Shown here piece after piece: positions 11,131 through 23,671 of a stretch of 64,000 nt of DNA. Location of the stretch: the NCBI RefSeq assembly GCF_005239225.2, contig NC_133289.1, positions 9,369,501-9,433,500 on the forward strand. The letters are read 5' to 3'. This DNA comes from Populus alba (lineage: Eukaryota; Streptophyta; Magnoliopsida; Malpighiales; Salicaceae). The notes below the pieces were generated by a model. The model was given only the letters and a program-made list of their open reading frames with translations. It made no database searches and was not told where the DNA came from. Positions within the stretch are counted from its first letter, which is position 1. Every line of letters starts with the position of its first letter. Position numbers and translations under genes: made by a program.

Positions 11131-11900
11131 ATGGACGGAGACAATAGCAACCCACTCCGTGATACAGTAATGTAGGCCCTCCAAAGTGTTATGCGAGTTT
11201 AAGAGCATAAATTAAATCATTTGACGCTAGCTCGAAAACAAAGAATGGATCGTTTGGAGCAAGCCATGACAAATCTAACTCGGCTAATGGGTAAGCAAAC
11301 AAGGATCTTGAAGAGAAAAGGAACTTGCCTTGAGACTTATGTTAAAGTAAGTCTAACCCCAAATGCATTCTTGAATTTGATATCCATTCAATTATGGGAT
11401 ATTTTTGAAGAAAAAATTTATTAAATAGTTGACAGAGTTGGAAGTTTACTTTTATTTCAACAAGGTTTCTTCATCAAAATGCAGGACTTATTGCACTCAG
11501 ACTTTCTCATGATACTAGAGAATGGTGGTTTGAATTTCTAGAATTTAGAACTTATAGTGATATGCCTTTAATTCTATATTGGCAAGATTTGAGATAATTA
11601 TTAATTTTGAAGTTTGTACAAGATGTTTATGAAGAGATTTTATATTAGGTACATAAACAATTAGATTGTTATTATTTATCTTTTGTTTAACCTTCTAAAA
11701 TAGCAAAGAAGAAAATTATAAAGGAGATGTCGTCTTTTTAAATTAGACAACATTACAACAGTGATGACAACAATATTGTTGCAAATACTATTATATTTGT
11801 TAATGTTTCATCTATTAATGGTGAGGAAGAAATAATAAAAAAAAAAACTTTTAAATTAGTATCATGTAATGACTCTTAAGGTCCTGAAGCGCTAAAAAAA
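11131..11900 (+). pseudogene. Ty3/gypsy gag remnant
   Basis: The frame starts near ATGGACGGAGAC at 11131 soon after the primer-binding site and is quickly interrupted. Recognisable gag pieces follow: RKQRMDRLEQAMTNLTRLMG (11233-11292) and, in other frames, the capsid-like stretch TREWWFEFLEFR around 11515-11550 and YWQDLR near 11576. Several stops and frame changes make it non-functional. No protease, reverse transcriptase or integrase is recognisable before the downstream LTR-like sequence. Confidence 0.7.
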
Positions 11901-12479
11901 CAGAACAAATTATTGGAATTGCTCATGAGGTTGAAATTGACATAAAAAGAACTTAAGTGTGGATGTGTCATCCAAACCAAACTTATCCATGTTGGATTAA
12001 TATTTTGAAATTATCAAATCAGCTTATAGTAAACACATTGTTGTTAGGGATGACCAAACATGTCACTAAAGTTGCCATCATCTAAAAAACAATTTTATGC
12101 GAGGTTAATTTTTTTAGTCCTAAGAAGTGTTTCCTAGATTCAAAAATTGTATATGAATATATATTTGCTCAAATTAAATTTAAAATATTTAGAACAATTT
12201 ATCTCTTGCATATATTATTGACAATGTTATATTCAAAATATCTATTCATTTAAAGTAATTGATATCAATTTCTGACAATTAACTCGATGGCAAGTTTTTT
12301 GAAAGTAGAGGAGACTAACAGGATGAAATTTCTGACAATTGTTAAGATTTTCTAGGTTTTAAGATGTTTAAGAGTTCAAGATGTAGTTAATCAAACAAGC
12401 ACAACTCTTAATTTAATCGTTAAATTGAACTAAAATTTTAATAGAAAATTTTAAAGGTCATGTTACCCATTAGATTAAA

Positions 12480-12830
12480 ATTTCATTATAATTAAAGAAC
12501 AGGAAGGCCTGCAAATAAAGCTCAAAAGTTACCGTGCAAAATTAATTTTATTTACCTTATTGTATTTAAATTCTTTTTTCATATTAAGATTAGCACTTTT
12601 ACTTTAATTAGAATTTTACTAGTTAAAAATCCTAATGTTAAATGGATTTTATTAGTTATGTAAGTTTTAATTAAAAATCCATTCCTATAAAGAATTTTAA
12701 ATATAGAACTAATATAAATAAGAAGATTTAATTTAATTTGAGAATATTCAAACTATTATTCATATTTTATAAAACACTAGAGTTTTCTCTAAATTTAGGT
12801 TTATAACTTTAAAGCTTGAAAACCTTAACT
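12480..12830 (+). repeat. third degenerate copy of the same gypsy LTR
   Basis: Key words: GATTTTATTAGTTATGTAAG, TTTTAATTAAAAATCCATTC, AATATTCAAACTATTATTCA, TTTATAAAACACTAGAGTTT and TTTAGGTTTATAACTTTAAA. These match the two LTR copies near 10.5-11.1 kb. The left edge is uncertain. It may be the 3' LTR of the element whose gag starts at 11131, or the 5' LTR of the gag that follows. Confidence 0.6.
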
Positions 12831-12849
12831 TCCAAGACCTTCCAGTGGG

Positions 12850-13520
12850 GTGATGAGAAGTTATAAGGAACTTGAAAACTTCCTTTGGTGCATGAAACAA
12901 TATTAATTTCAGCATGGCCAAGATCAATATGAGTGAGCAAATCGACATCATTGTAATGTATCTTAAGGGTAATGCAAAGTTATAGTGGAGAACAAAAACA
13001 AAGGAGGATTTGAACGTTGGCGTCTTAAGATTGAGACAAGGGATCGTTTCCTGCACTTCCTGGTTGGCATAGGAGGAACTGAAGAAATCAAAGCAGGATT
13101 AGTCCATTAGGGAGTAAGTGAAGGTGTTCAGTTCTCTAATTCTTGACATCAAGAAAATGTCAAAAGAAGACAAGGTGTCCTCTGCCATTGTAGCTGTCGA
13201 TGAACTAGTGGGTTTTAACATAAAGGTCAGCGAGGGGAATGCAAGAGTGTCTGGAGTTTTATCGAAATTCAAAGATAAGGAAGAGATTAAAAGGAAGAAA
13301 TTTGGTGGGGGAACCTAAGCATTCAGCTGGCAATGGGCAATCAAAAGCAAAGGCGAAAGGCCGGGTTCAGAGCTGAATTTATACTGCTTTATTTGTGTGG
13401 GAATCACTTTGCGAGGGATTGTCCCCTCAGTGCTATTTCAACGGAGAAGGGTGTTGAAAGAAACAACATTCGTGAATCCCATGCAGGTGTTGAGTGGCTG
13501 AGTTGGAGGATTCAGTAGAA
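12850..13520 (+). pseudogene. Ty3/gypsy gag remnant with broken zinc knuckle
   Basis: Readable pieces in changing frames: KELENFLW near 12870, a capsid C-terminal segment REYVKVFSSLILDIKKMSKE (about 13108-13170), and a nucleocapsid zinc knuckle around 13386-13425. The knuckle is the C-x2-C-x3-H-x4-C type (CFIC, then GNHFARDCP), but its first two cysteines and the His-Cys part lie in different frames, so a small deletion has broken it. No pol follows: the L17 gene begins about 160 bp further on. Confidence 0.75.
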
Positions 13521-13678
13521 GGAGCAATACCTAGAGACAATGTACTAGATCAAAGCAAACAGTAAAATCAGAATGCAACATCTTCACTGCACACAGTTAT
13601 ATCTCAAAAATTGTAAATATCAATACAGGCACATGATTCCGCAGAAAGTAAAGCACAAGTTTTGAGAAAAGAAAACAC

Positions 13679-14665
13679 CTAGACAAGTTCAATGTATGCC
13701 ATGGGTGCATTATCCCCTCGCCTTGGTAAAGTTCTAATAATTCTGGTGTATCCACCATTTCGTTCCCCGTACCTGTCTGGTACCTCCGCAAATAAGGCAT
13801 GGACAATCTGCTTTTCATAGATGAAGCCCAGGGCCTGTCTCCTTTTATGGAGAGACCCATCCTTTGCCAAAGTGATCATCTTGTCAACATACTTCCTCAT
13901 GGCACTGGCACGTGCCCTCGTGGTCTTGATACGACCGTGTTTAAGGAGCTGAGTTGTGAGGCCTCTAAGAAGTGCCCGACGCTGGTCTGGTGGCCGATTG
14001 AGCTTGGGAACTCGCCTGCCATGCCTCATGGCAAAAAAGCGAGAGCCATTGTCAACAGAAGGGAAGGCATGTCCGAAAGTAGAGTTGTCTGCAAGAAATG
14101 CGTAGAACATGTAAGTGAAAGTAAAACGCATGGGGAATTTGCTTAGTTAGTAACCTAAAAAATGACAGAACTTTAAGACAAATAAAATAAAAATAATCTC
14201 AGTCTAGTAAATAATAAATAAAATAGGGAAACGAAAGTAAAGCATAAATATCGATTAGATAGTCTGTCTGGGGCCCAAATGAACGAGATTATTATTATTA
14301 TGGATAGTATATTTTGAGGCAGAAATAAATCCCTAAAATAAATTATAATCAAACCTGATACGAATAAATAAATATGTAAATAAGGAAGGAACAGTATTGA
14401 AATTACCGGAGAAACCAAGAGACGAGGAGGAGAGGGGGTTAAGAGCAGTGAAAGAGCGCGCAAGGAGTGGGCGTTGTTGTTGTTGGCGGCGAGTGCGAGA
14501 GAGGCTGATGCTTTGCCGGGGGCATTGGCAACGAGATGATGGAAATCGCATTGTGGATGCGGCACTCTTTGAAGAAGAAGGAAGTGCGGACCAGAGAGAA
14601 GCCATACTCCATCTATTACTAGTACTAGCAGTAGCATCCACTGCCATGGCCACTGATAATGCCAT
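13679..14665 (-). CDS. RPL17: 50S ribosomal protein L17, chloroplastic
   Basis: Two exons, complement of 13679-14088 and 14407-14665, 222 aa. The donor GTAATT begins at 14406; the acceptor TTGCAG ends just before 14088; phase 1. Residues about 107-222 are a complete bacterial-type bL17 ([20 protein letters not shown], then [18 protein letters not shown], ending APMAYIELV), a 50S protein lining the nascent-peptide exit tunnel. The N-terminal ~100 residues are Ser/Arg-rich and poor in acids ([20 protein letters not shown]), a typical plastid transit peptide. The ATG at 14665 is followed by a second in-frame ATG six codons later. The Arabidopsis plastid L17 has the same architecture and similar length (about 211 aa). 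No defects seen. Confidence 0.95.
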
Positions 14666-14774
14666 TTCTCTTCTACCACTGCTTGGACTGCTCCCTCTTC
14701 TCTCTCAAGGTTTTCAATTCCAGGAAAGATCGGATTAGATAAATGGATGGATAAGGATTTTACTTAACTCCAAC

Positions 14775-14795
14775 TGGGCTGGGCTGGGCTGGGCT
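14775..14795 (+). promoter_or_regulatory. four overlapping site II elements upstream of RPL17
   Basis: TGGGCT is repeated four times with a 5-bp step (14775, 14780, 14785, 14790), ending about 110 bp upstream of the L17 start codon. TGGGCY (site II) motifs bind TCP factors and are enriched in promoters of cytosolic and organellar ribosomal-protein genes. The tandem array fits that regulation; function is inferred from position. Confidence 0.6.
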
Positions 14796-14799
14796 AGGC

Positions 14800-16560
14800 T
14801 GACTCTTCATTTCTACCTTTCGGGATCCGGCTGGTCTTTATTTGGAGGGTTTTCTTTAAATAATAATAATTATTATTATTTTTGACTTGCAAGGGATAAG
14901 TTCATATTTATATACACAAAATATCCTTAATTTTTTAAAAAATGAGACGTTAGGATTTTTTTTCCCAAAAATTTCCAAGTGTGGAATAGCTTACACGTAT
15001 AATTTATAAAAACTCAGAATTAATTTTTTGTTTATCAAACCCTATTTAGTATTCCAAATATAGTTTTTTACTCTCTATTTATTAATGAAAGATATTTTAA
15101 AATTATAAGATTTAAACTTATTCATGTAAAATTACATAATGAGTTCTGATTAGTTCTAACTGTAAAAATCTAATAAAAAAATAAATATATTAAATGTAAT
15201 TAAATATATAAGAATAAATTGAACATAACTTAACATATAAAAATATATGGAGTCATTGTTTTTATTTCAAATTTTTATTTAATTAAATTCTGATTGGATC
15301 ATTGACTAGATTAGTTGAGTTGATTGAGTTTTGACTAAACCCCGGGATTTATTTGGTTTGATTAGCTTGAAACTTAAGTAACTGGAATTATAGATTGAGT
15401 TTGATGACTATGATACTAATTGTAGCATGCATACTAATAGTAAAAATATCTATTTAAATTAAAATAAAAAAGAGTATTACTTATTGAAACGCTTTAAAGC
15501 AATAAAACTTTATTTGTTATTAATGATTGATCATTTGTTCTTAATACTTCATTGTTCCTCACTTTGTGCAAGTAGGATGTTTTCAATTTGTCTCTCATGA
15601 TTCCAACTACACAATCTTAATTTAAATATATTTTTAAATAAGGTCTTTGAACCAAAATAAAAGGACTCAATTATCTCTCAATGAAGTGAACCTAAGCTAT
15701 ATATTTGGAAGAAAAACCAAAACATAAAAAAGAAGGAAAAAACTAAAAATAAGGTAAGGAAGAGTGTGTGTGTGTGTGTGTGTGTAATAACTTGTATTAA
15801 ACTCTTCATTTACCCCATTTTTATAGTGAAATTTAAAAGTTAAAAAGTTAAAGAATTAATTTTGATAATAATCAAAATTAATTTCCACCATTATCAACTT
15901 TTTTTAGTTGCTATAAATCAAGAATTAAACCTGAATATAGTGACCATAAATTTAAAATTTTGTTTGGCTGGAAAAAAACTGTTCAGATTTGCAGAAAATG
16001 TTTTTGGATTAGACTAGACAAAACAATATGTTATGAGAAAAAAAATCTTTTATAGACCAAAATATTATTTTATAATAAACCCAAACTTGGACCCACGTCG
16101 AAACCCGAGCATAAGCTGAGTTAGGCCGATAAGCGTGTATGTGTGAGTTTAATCTCAAAACATACTTTTCTTGGAATATCTCTCATCTAATGGTTTGGGT
16201 GCCCTTCGAGTTCAATTTTAAATTTTTAACTTCTCACTTTATAAACATTGTTTTTTTTTTTCCTTTCTATATAGGATAGAGTTTTTTTAGAGGGTTTAGG
16301 GTTTCATCAAAATATGTCAACTAAGGGTTTTTTTAGATAAATCTCTTGTTCATCCATAATTTGTTCAAATCATGTTAGTATTTCATGTTAAAGAACTTAT
16401 ATTGAAGATTAAATTCCAATAAAGTTTAACCCAAAAATTGAATGACCCCACTTTTAATTTAGCCTCAAATATGTTCATTAATCATGCTTTAACAAATTTT
16501 TCAACAATCTCTCATATGAATGGAAATTGTCTAACTAGTTTGAAAACGACTTGAAGATTG
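14800..16560. other. AT-rich intergenic region
   Basis: No coding frame. It has a short ATAATT palindrome (14860-14880) and a GT microsatellite. The segment around 16080-16250 (GAGTTAGGCCGATAAGCGTG, then a run of T) and ACAATCTCTCAT near 16503 resembles LTR sequence. It adjoins the decayed Copia pol and may be part of its 3' LTR. Confidence 0.5.
15763..15785. repeat. (GT)n microsatellite
   Basis: Eleven uninterrupted GT units after AAGA. Confidence 0.85.
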
Positions 16561-16589
16561 TTAAGAAATATTAATTTGATAGATTATTA

Positions 16590-18440
16590 TATCAAGATGT
16601 ATAACTTTTTGGTTTTGAACCTTTCTTAATGAAATATCATTTGATTCACTTTGCTAAATGATGAACGCACATCTTTGAACTATTTTTACTTTTATGTAAA
16701 TCAAGATAATAGTACTCACATAGTTCTCTATCTAAAGATTTCATTTGGTTCTTATTATTGTCTTTTATTTTGACATTGAATAACTTTTGGATTCATGAAT
16801 GCTTTAGAGAATTTAGTCGTTATCAAAATTCTTAAAGAAATGACCATAATTCTTACATATATAAGTAATCTTTCATTGAGAATATTCTGCTACACTCTAC
16901 TTGATGTACCAAGATACGAAAACTATTAAGAGCACAACCCATCCTTTATAACGCTGCAACTAACACTTATTTCATCATATAAATAAACAAAAAATAATAT
17001 TTTTTTAGTGCTATAAAGAAAGTTATATGACTTAATTTTCCATTTGAAATAAATATTATGATCTTTAATCAATTAGGTATGATTACCATTGTTACAATCT
17101 TTCATTTTTAAAGGTTTTAAGTTGATTCCTCTTAATGAATTATACAAATCTCTCTCGACAAATATTTGGTTAGCGCATTCACCAAAAATCCCTTTTACTT
17201 TATATAATTAATGAAATAATTTTATTTGAGGGTAAGTGTTTAACTGTATTATGTCTAAGACATATATGTATAAACTTGTCATTATACATACTACTTTGTG
17301 CCATTTTGATTATTGTCTGATTATCACAATGAATATAAATAACTTGCATTGGTTTTAGCCAATATGGAATATACTTTACGAGATTCTGAATTCATTCAAC
17401 TTCCTTTTCAACTTTATCAAGAGTAATAAACTTTGATTTCATCGTGGATCTTGTATTACATATTTATTTAGAGGATTTCTATGACATAGTTGCTCCACCA
17501 AGAGCGAAGATACATCTAGTTGTGAATTTCAAATCATTAGTGTCAAATATCAAATATCCAATTAGTATCAATATACCCTTCTAGTATAGCTAAGTAACTA
17601 GTATAATATAGCTTATAGTTCAAGGTGTAGCTCAAATTTGATTACTTTTTTATTTCTTTTCAATTATCTATACTTGGATTACTAGTAAATCTACTCAATT
17701 TACTAATTAAGTAATTAATATCAAGTCTTGTGTAATTCATAACGTACATTAGAATTTCAATTATTTAAGAATATTCCATTTGGTTTATTCATTTAACTCT
17801 ATTCTTAGACAAATATTCACTTATATCAATTGGTGTTTTGACACTACTATTGTTAATTAAAAAAAAATATACAGAGATTTTTCTTAACATAATAAGATTG
17901 AGACAATATCAATCTATCCGATGTCTTATAAATGTTTATTTCTAGTATGACATATGCGACACTCAAGTTTTTATATCAAATTTTTTATTTAGTATTTTCA
18001 TAATAGACTTGATCATATGATCAGTGCTATCTAAAATTAGCACATCATCCATATAGAGACATAAAATGACATAACTTTTATTTGTGTTTTTAACGTAAAT
18101 ATATTTATTAATTTCATTAATTTTAAACTCATTTGACAACATAACATTTTTAAATTTTTCATATCATTGTTTAAGTGTTTATTTCAAACTATATAATGAT
18201 TTAACAAGCTTACATACTTTATTTTATTGTCTATTGACAACTAAACCCTCAGGTTATTTCAAGTAAACCTCCTCATCAAGATCACCATTTAGAAAAATTA
18301 TTTTTACTTTAATTTGATGTATTTCAAGCTTATTTATAACTATAATGACTATCAATATTCATATTTTGATACAAGTGAATATATATTAAAATAGTCAAAT
18401 AAATCTAATAATCATTTCATTTATTATTATACATTAACTT
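16590..18440 (-). pseudogene. decayed Ty1/copia pol (reverse transcriptase and RNase H)
   Basis: Read right to left on the minus strand, degenerate but ordered Copia landmarks appear: KVCKLVKSLYSLKQ (about 18190-18235), the polymerase site as YMDD at about 18040-18055 followed by DSTDHMIKSIMKIL, then NVRYELHKT (the LMYVMNYTRPD block, about 17720-17750), FTSNPSIDH-like remnants, and RNase H pieces RCIFALGGATMS (about 17490-17530) and RSTMKSKFITLDK (17420-17460). Many stops and frameshifts are spread throughout. No gag or integrase is recognised, and LTR limits are unclear. It is much older than the element at 43-48 kb. Confidence 0.75.
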
Positions 18441-18779
18441 ACAATGCAATTTTTTTTAAAAGATTTTGGTCATGAATGCTTAATGAAAATAAAATTTATA
18501 TTTTGTTATATATTTATTATAAATCTTTAAATGGTTTTCTTAGAGTGATCATTTTTTTTCTTTGATAACATACAAAATAGTGATATATGGTTTTCAATTT
18601 GAATTTTTTTTTATTGAAAATTGATTTTCAAATCATGCTAAGTTTTCTATTTAAATAAATGCTTCTCCTCAAACTAATTTTTCCATTAAAAGAGGCATAT
18701 AATTCTTTATTTATTTTATTATATTGTGTATCAACTTTTTTAATTCACAATTAATTATGTCTGGAAACACAGTTGAAAC

Positions 18780-18965
18780 TATATTTTTTAAAAACATTAT
18801 TTTTTTTGCTTAAAATTAATTTTTATATATTTTTGAATAGTTTTGAAATGATAATATCAAAATAATTTTAAGAAAATAAAAAAAATAATATTTTCATAGA
18901 TTTTAAAATTAAAATTTTTTTTAAAAAATAATCGATATCAAACTCTAAAACACCCTCTAAATTTT
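18780..18965 (-). repeat. copy of the AT-rich dispersed repeat family (diverged)
   Basis: Reverse orientation. Contains TTTTGAAATGATAATATCAA next to AATAATTTTAAGAAAATAAA, and ends in AAACACCCTCTAA. More diverged than the other copies. Confidence 0.45.
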
Positions 18966-19169
18966 TTCATAAGCTAAGAAATACGTTAACAATACATATT
19001 CATTCTTTTTAACTTTAAAACTTCGCTCTTAATTCTATCCGCAGCCTAGCAAAAGTAAGTTAGCATAGCATATAGTATGATCTAAATGGTTGTGGTTACA
19101 ATGATTTGTTACAAGATAAGCTTGCTTTGAAAAGTACCAAACGTAATTTAGATAAGGTTACCAACCTTA

Positions 19170-19360
19170 TATTTATTTTTGTATTTTAAAAATATTTTTT
19201 ATTTTTTTAAATTAAATTTTTTAATAATTTTAGATTATTTTAATATATTAATATCAAAAATAATTTTTAAAAAATAAACATAATATCAAAAATAATTTTT
19301 AAAAAATAAAAAAAAATTATTGTAAAATATTTTCTAAAAAGCACCTGAACCACTATTCCA
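19170..19360 (-). repeat. copy of the AT-rich dispersed repeat family
   Basis: Reverse orientation: TTTTAGATTATTTTAATATA and ATATCAAAAATAATTTTTAA, with the second word repeated at 19252 and 19282 as a 30-bp internal tandem step. It ends near CACTATTCCAAACAC. Confidence 0.6.
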
Positions 19361-20030
19361 AACACTTCAGCAGCAGCAGCAAAAGGGGGGTGGAAAGTAG
19401 TTAAGAAAGCAAAGAGTAAATTATAGTTGAATAAAAAGCATAAAGGAGAGTTCGTGACTGACTGAGTAACTGGTCCGACACACCTTTGCAATAGCAAATG
19501 AGGGTGGAGGAGATTCACAGACCCTCACTCCACCCACTGTCCGATCTCCATCTTTAATACAAAAGAGAGAGACTCCCTTTTTCCCTTTTTGGGAGAGCAA
19601 TTTTCTTTTCTAACAACTATTACTCCTTATTTTAGTAAACCAGGTCCAGTTGTGGCGTCGTCGAAGTACGCTTTGGCCTCCTCTTTAGCTACTCTTTTCT
19701 CTCTCTCTTTTTCAGCATGTAGTATTGTAATGTAAATATTAGTACTATGGGCTGCTTAAATATTTCAATGTCTCCTTTTTTTTATTTCTTTTTATTTCTT
19801 TTTTTTTTATAAACTAATAAAACACTGGTAACAGTGAGAGAGAAAAAATAGCGTGTCAAGGGGAAGCAGGAAAAAAAAAAGAGAGCCAAGAATGAAACAA
19901 GTAGGCTGCTGCTTTATCAGGACAGCCATTCCACCAGCACCTGCTGCTACTTCAGCTTCTGCTCTACCCCCACTACTAACTCTTCAAAGTCACTGTCATA
20001 TCATTTATAGTGCTAGCAGTAGTAATCAAG

Positions 20031-23000
20031 ATGGGCAACTGCGGCACTAGAGAAGAATCTGCCGTTGTCTCCACTGCTCAAGGTTTAATTTCCCTTTTCG
20101 GTTTCCTCCCCAGATCTACCCCTCCCTTCCCCCATTTTACTCTTTATTATTTCTCCAATTTGCTTACTGGGTATTTAAGGTTTCATTGGGAAAGCCTGGA
20201 ATTTTTGAGATTTTTTCATTGAATTTAATTAAAGTTTGAATCTTTATGCTCCTATAAAATGAAAATTCTAATCTTTGTTATTTATGTGAGTGTGAATTTG
20301 ATGGATATGCAGTTCAACAACAGCTTCACATAATTTCATCATCAGCATCAATTAAAAACGGTCAGTCAGACAAGAAGCATAGTAGGTCAGTTTCAGATCT
20401 GAGTGATCCTACTTCAACTCCACGCAACTTTGAGGACTCAAGAAAGAATGCCCTTCTTTATACCCATGTTATAGCCTTCACTTTGTATGAGCTTGAGACT
20501 ATTACCAAGAGTTTTCGCTCTGATTACATTCTTGGGGAAGGTGGATTTGGAACTGTTTATAAAGGCTACATTGATGAGAATGTCAGGGTTGGCCTCAAAT
20601 CTCTTCCAGTTGCTGTCAAGGTTCTCAATAAAGAGGGTCTTCAAGGCCATCGTGAATGGCTTGTATGTTTCTTCTTAATTTGCGTTGACATTGTTCCACT
20701 TAAGCCTCCTTAATCCTTTTCGCGTTCATGTCTTTCACGTTTATTGAATAGTGCTTGTTTCTTGTTCTGTTGTCCTACTAGACCGAAGTAAACTTTCTGG
20801 GGCAGCTTCGGCATCCTCATTTGGTGAAGTTGATCGGGTATTGTTGCGAGGATGATCACAGGTTACTTGTTTATGAGTTTATGTTCCGAGGAAGCCTTGA
20901 GAATCATCTATTTCGAAGTATGCCTTCATTTGCCTTTTGTTCCTCTTCAATTATTGCATTTCTTGTTACCAATTACAGCTGTTAATGGTACTTAATGCTC
21001 CATTTTGATTGAAAAGGAAATTGTTACTGCTGTAAGTGACAATATGATATAGTTGAATTTTTCTGCAATGATCAAAGATTACATCTTTCTGCTAAAAGAT
21101 GCATTCTTTTCCTGCTCTTCATTCTTTTGATGTCTTATAGCAATAATTGGAAGGATATTTTCCTATTGTCATAAACACCTGTATTCTTTTGCTGCTTTTA
21201 TTTGAAATATACACTCCTAGTTCTTGCACCTTTCATGTGTTCCAATTCAACAAAGATGAACATCGTTTTTGTGGTTGCCTGCCAAATTACAAGAGTTGCT
21301 TGTTCTATGTATAGACTGACAATAATTATTTGAAATGGCATCACGCATAAGTCTACTATTTATTGTTTTATGGGAGGTTCTCTCATCCAAGAGTTCTAAA
21401 TCCACTGTATTATAAACTTTCATGTGTTTCAATTTGTTCAGGGAATATGATGCAAATTGTTTCAGAAATAATATTTGTTGGGATTTTCAATTCTTTAGGA
21501 GAAGATACTAGGCTCTTTGGAAAACATCTACCATAAGGATGAAAACATTTTACTATACAGTGATTGATGAAAAAACATAGATGATTACAATCTGTAATTT
21601 TGCATTTTGATGATGATTTATTGCTGAGTGTTGGTGCCAACTGGATTTACTCGTAAGTTCTGGTGAGAACATTTATATAATCATGCTCAGCGTTAGAATC
21701 TGTAACCTATGTTTTTGTTAACTTGAGTTGCAATGAACTTTTCCGAGGTATTTAGAAGCAACAGTTCCATTATCTTGGGCCACAAGAATGATGATAGCAC
21801 TTGGAGCGGCTAAAGGGCTTGCTTTTCTTCACAATGCAGAAAGACCAGTTATATATAGGGACTTCAAAACTTCTAATATATTACTGGACTCTGTAAGTGG
21901 GGTTTCTCATACGTCATTATCTAAGATATTTCCCATATGGTTTCGTCATTATCTAAGATATTTCCCATATGGTTTCTTGATACAGGGACAGTCCTTGCCT
22001 GTTACTAATGCTAATACTAGTTGCCTATGTATTCACAGGATTATACTGCCAAGCTTTCTGATTTTGGGCTTGCAAAAGCTGGACCACAAGGTGACGAGAC
22101 TCATGTATCAACTCGAGTGATGGGTACCTATGGTTATGCTGCCCCTGAATACGTAATGACTGGTAAGACCCTCTACGATCTCTAAAATTCTTGATTTTTC
22201 TGCCCTTTTAATTCTATGGTATGGTTTTATAAGAGACTAAATATGTCTTTCCAGAAAAAGCTTAAACTTAGAATTGATTAGGATGTGTTTCTGTATGTTT
22301 GGTGAAAAATCAGTTCCAAGGGCTGCCTGGTAATGACTAGATAATTAAGGGACTGGATGGCAACTGGTTATTATCTGATGCAGGCACCGTTTGAGAAATG
22401 GATATTTTCTCACTTGGAATACAAAAGGCTATGATGTAGATTTTCAGTTCAGTTGAATAAAGGTGTAGGAATACGAAAAGTACACAATTGAGATGAAAAA
22501 CAAGGGTGGCATATTGAACTTCTGACAACGTAAAATGCCTGAAGTTTGGTGATAGTAGTATATGCCTGGCAATACAAAAATATTTGTGAGCATTCAAAAT
22601 CCCTAATTAATGATGAAAAAATGATTCAAGTGCTTTCAATGTTAGCTTGCAATAATAAATAATATGAAAGGAAATCCTACATGTCTATGTGTTCATAACT
22701 CTGCCTATACCTGATTTGACTTTCTGGCACAGCCAGCTCAATGCCTGGATAAATGAGGGTTCTGGTAGGTTGATGGCCAGGCCAGTGTAAACTATTTTTA
22801 TTGACAGAAGCTAGAATGAACTTGTTTTATCTTTATGATATAATTTCAAGGGGAAAAGGCTCAACATAGCCAACTGCAGTTGTCTCTTGGAATCAATGAA
22901 GTGTGGAATTTTGAAGCTGTAGTAATTCCTCATCTGTTGCATCCTTAATATTGACAAATGACTTGCTTATGGACAACCACTTCTTTTCTCTGCCATTTGA

Positions 23001-23671
23001 ATTTTGGAGTCACTTTTCACACGATTCACATTTTAAAGTCTTTTATGGTTTATGGTATGATGAACCAATGATTGCTGTGCCATGCATCAACTTGGATTTC
23101 ATGATAACTGAAGAGTTACCAAATTGCCTTTGGGTATGTGTATGTATTCGTGCTTGCTTTTCTGAAAATGTTTATATTGCATGCAGGCCACCTGACTGCA
23201 AGAAGCGATGTGTACAGTTTTGGAGTTGTTCTTCTGGAACTATTGACAGGAAGGAAGTCAGTTGACAAAACCAGACCCAGCAAGGAGCAGAGCTTGGTGG
23301 ATTGGGCCCGGCCAAAATTGAATGATAAGAGAAAGTTGCTGCAAATAATTGACCCCAGATTAGAGAACCAGTACTCTGTAAGGGCAGCCCAGAAAGCCTG
23401 CAGCTTGGCATATTACTGTTTGAGCCAGAATCCAAAAGCAAGGCCCTTGATGAGTGATGTGGTTGAAACTTTGGAACCTCTACAATGCAGTGAAGTTTCA
23501 TCATCACTGACCCCAGCCCTAACCGGTGGTGCTGTTGCATTTGCAATGGGAGGGGTACCTGATTACCGGATGCGTCATAGATTCACCAACAATGTTGGAC
23601 CTGGTTCTAGTTGTCGGTCTCCTAATCCAAATTGCTCCCCAGGTGGCCCTGCAGCTTGCAGGGTCAGATAA
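20031..23671 (+). CDS. PBL8: receptor-like cytoplasmic kinase, PBL8-like
   Basis: Six exons: 20031-20082, 20313-20662, 20782-20917, 21756-21892, 22039-22162, 23187-23671; 427 aa. All introns are GT-AG and the frame holds through every junction. The N-terminus MGNCGTRE gives an N-myristoylation glycine with an adjacent cysteine for acylation, so plasma-membrane attachment is expected. The kinase domain has the glycine loop [12 protein letters not shown] (about 91-102), catalytic Lys in VAVKVL (about 120), YRDFKTSN with Asp about 215, DFG Asp about 233, and [10 protein letters not shown]. The segment RSVSDLSDP before the kinase and the whole domain closely match Arabidopsis PBL8 (At5g01020), a member of RLCK subfamily VII that acts below pattern-recognition receptors. 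The C-terminal tail ([17 protein letters not shown]) is variable. All catalytic residues are present. Confidence 0.95.
21912..21975 (+). repeat. 32-bp perfect tandem duplication in a PBL8 intron
   Basis: The unit CGTCATTATCTAAGATATTT plus CCCATATGGTTT occurs at 21912-21943 and again at 21944-21975 without a mismatch. It starts 20 bp after the exon 4 donor, within intron 4. Confidence 0.9.

Noticed and set aside
14397..14738. 113-codon open frame on the plus strand over RPL17 exon 1
   Set aside because: Antisense shadow of the transit-peptide exon.
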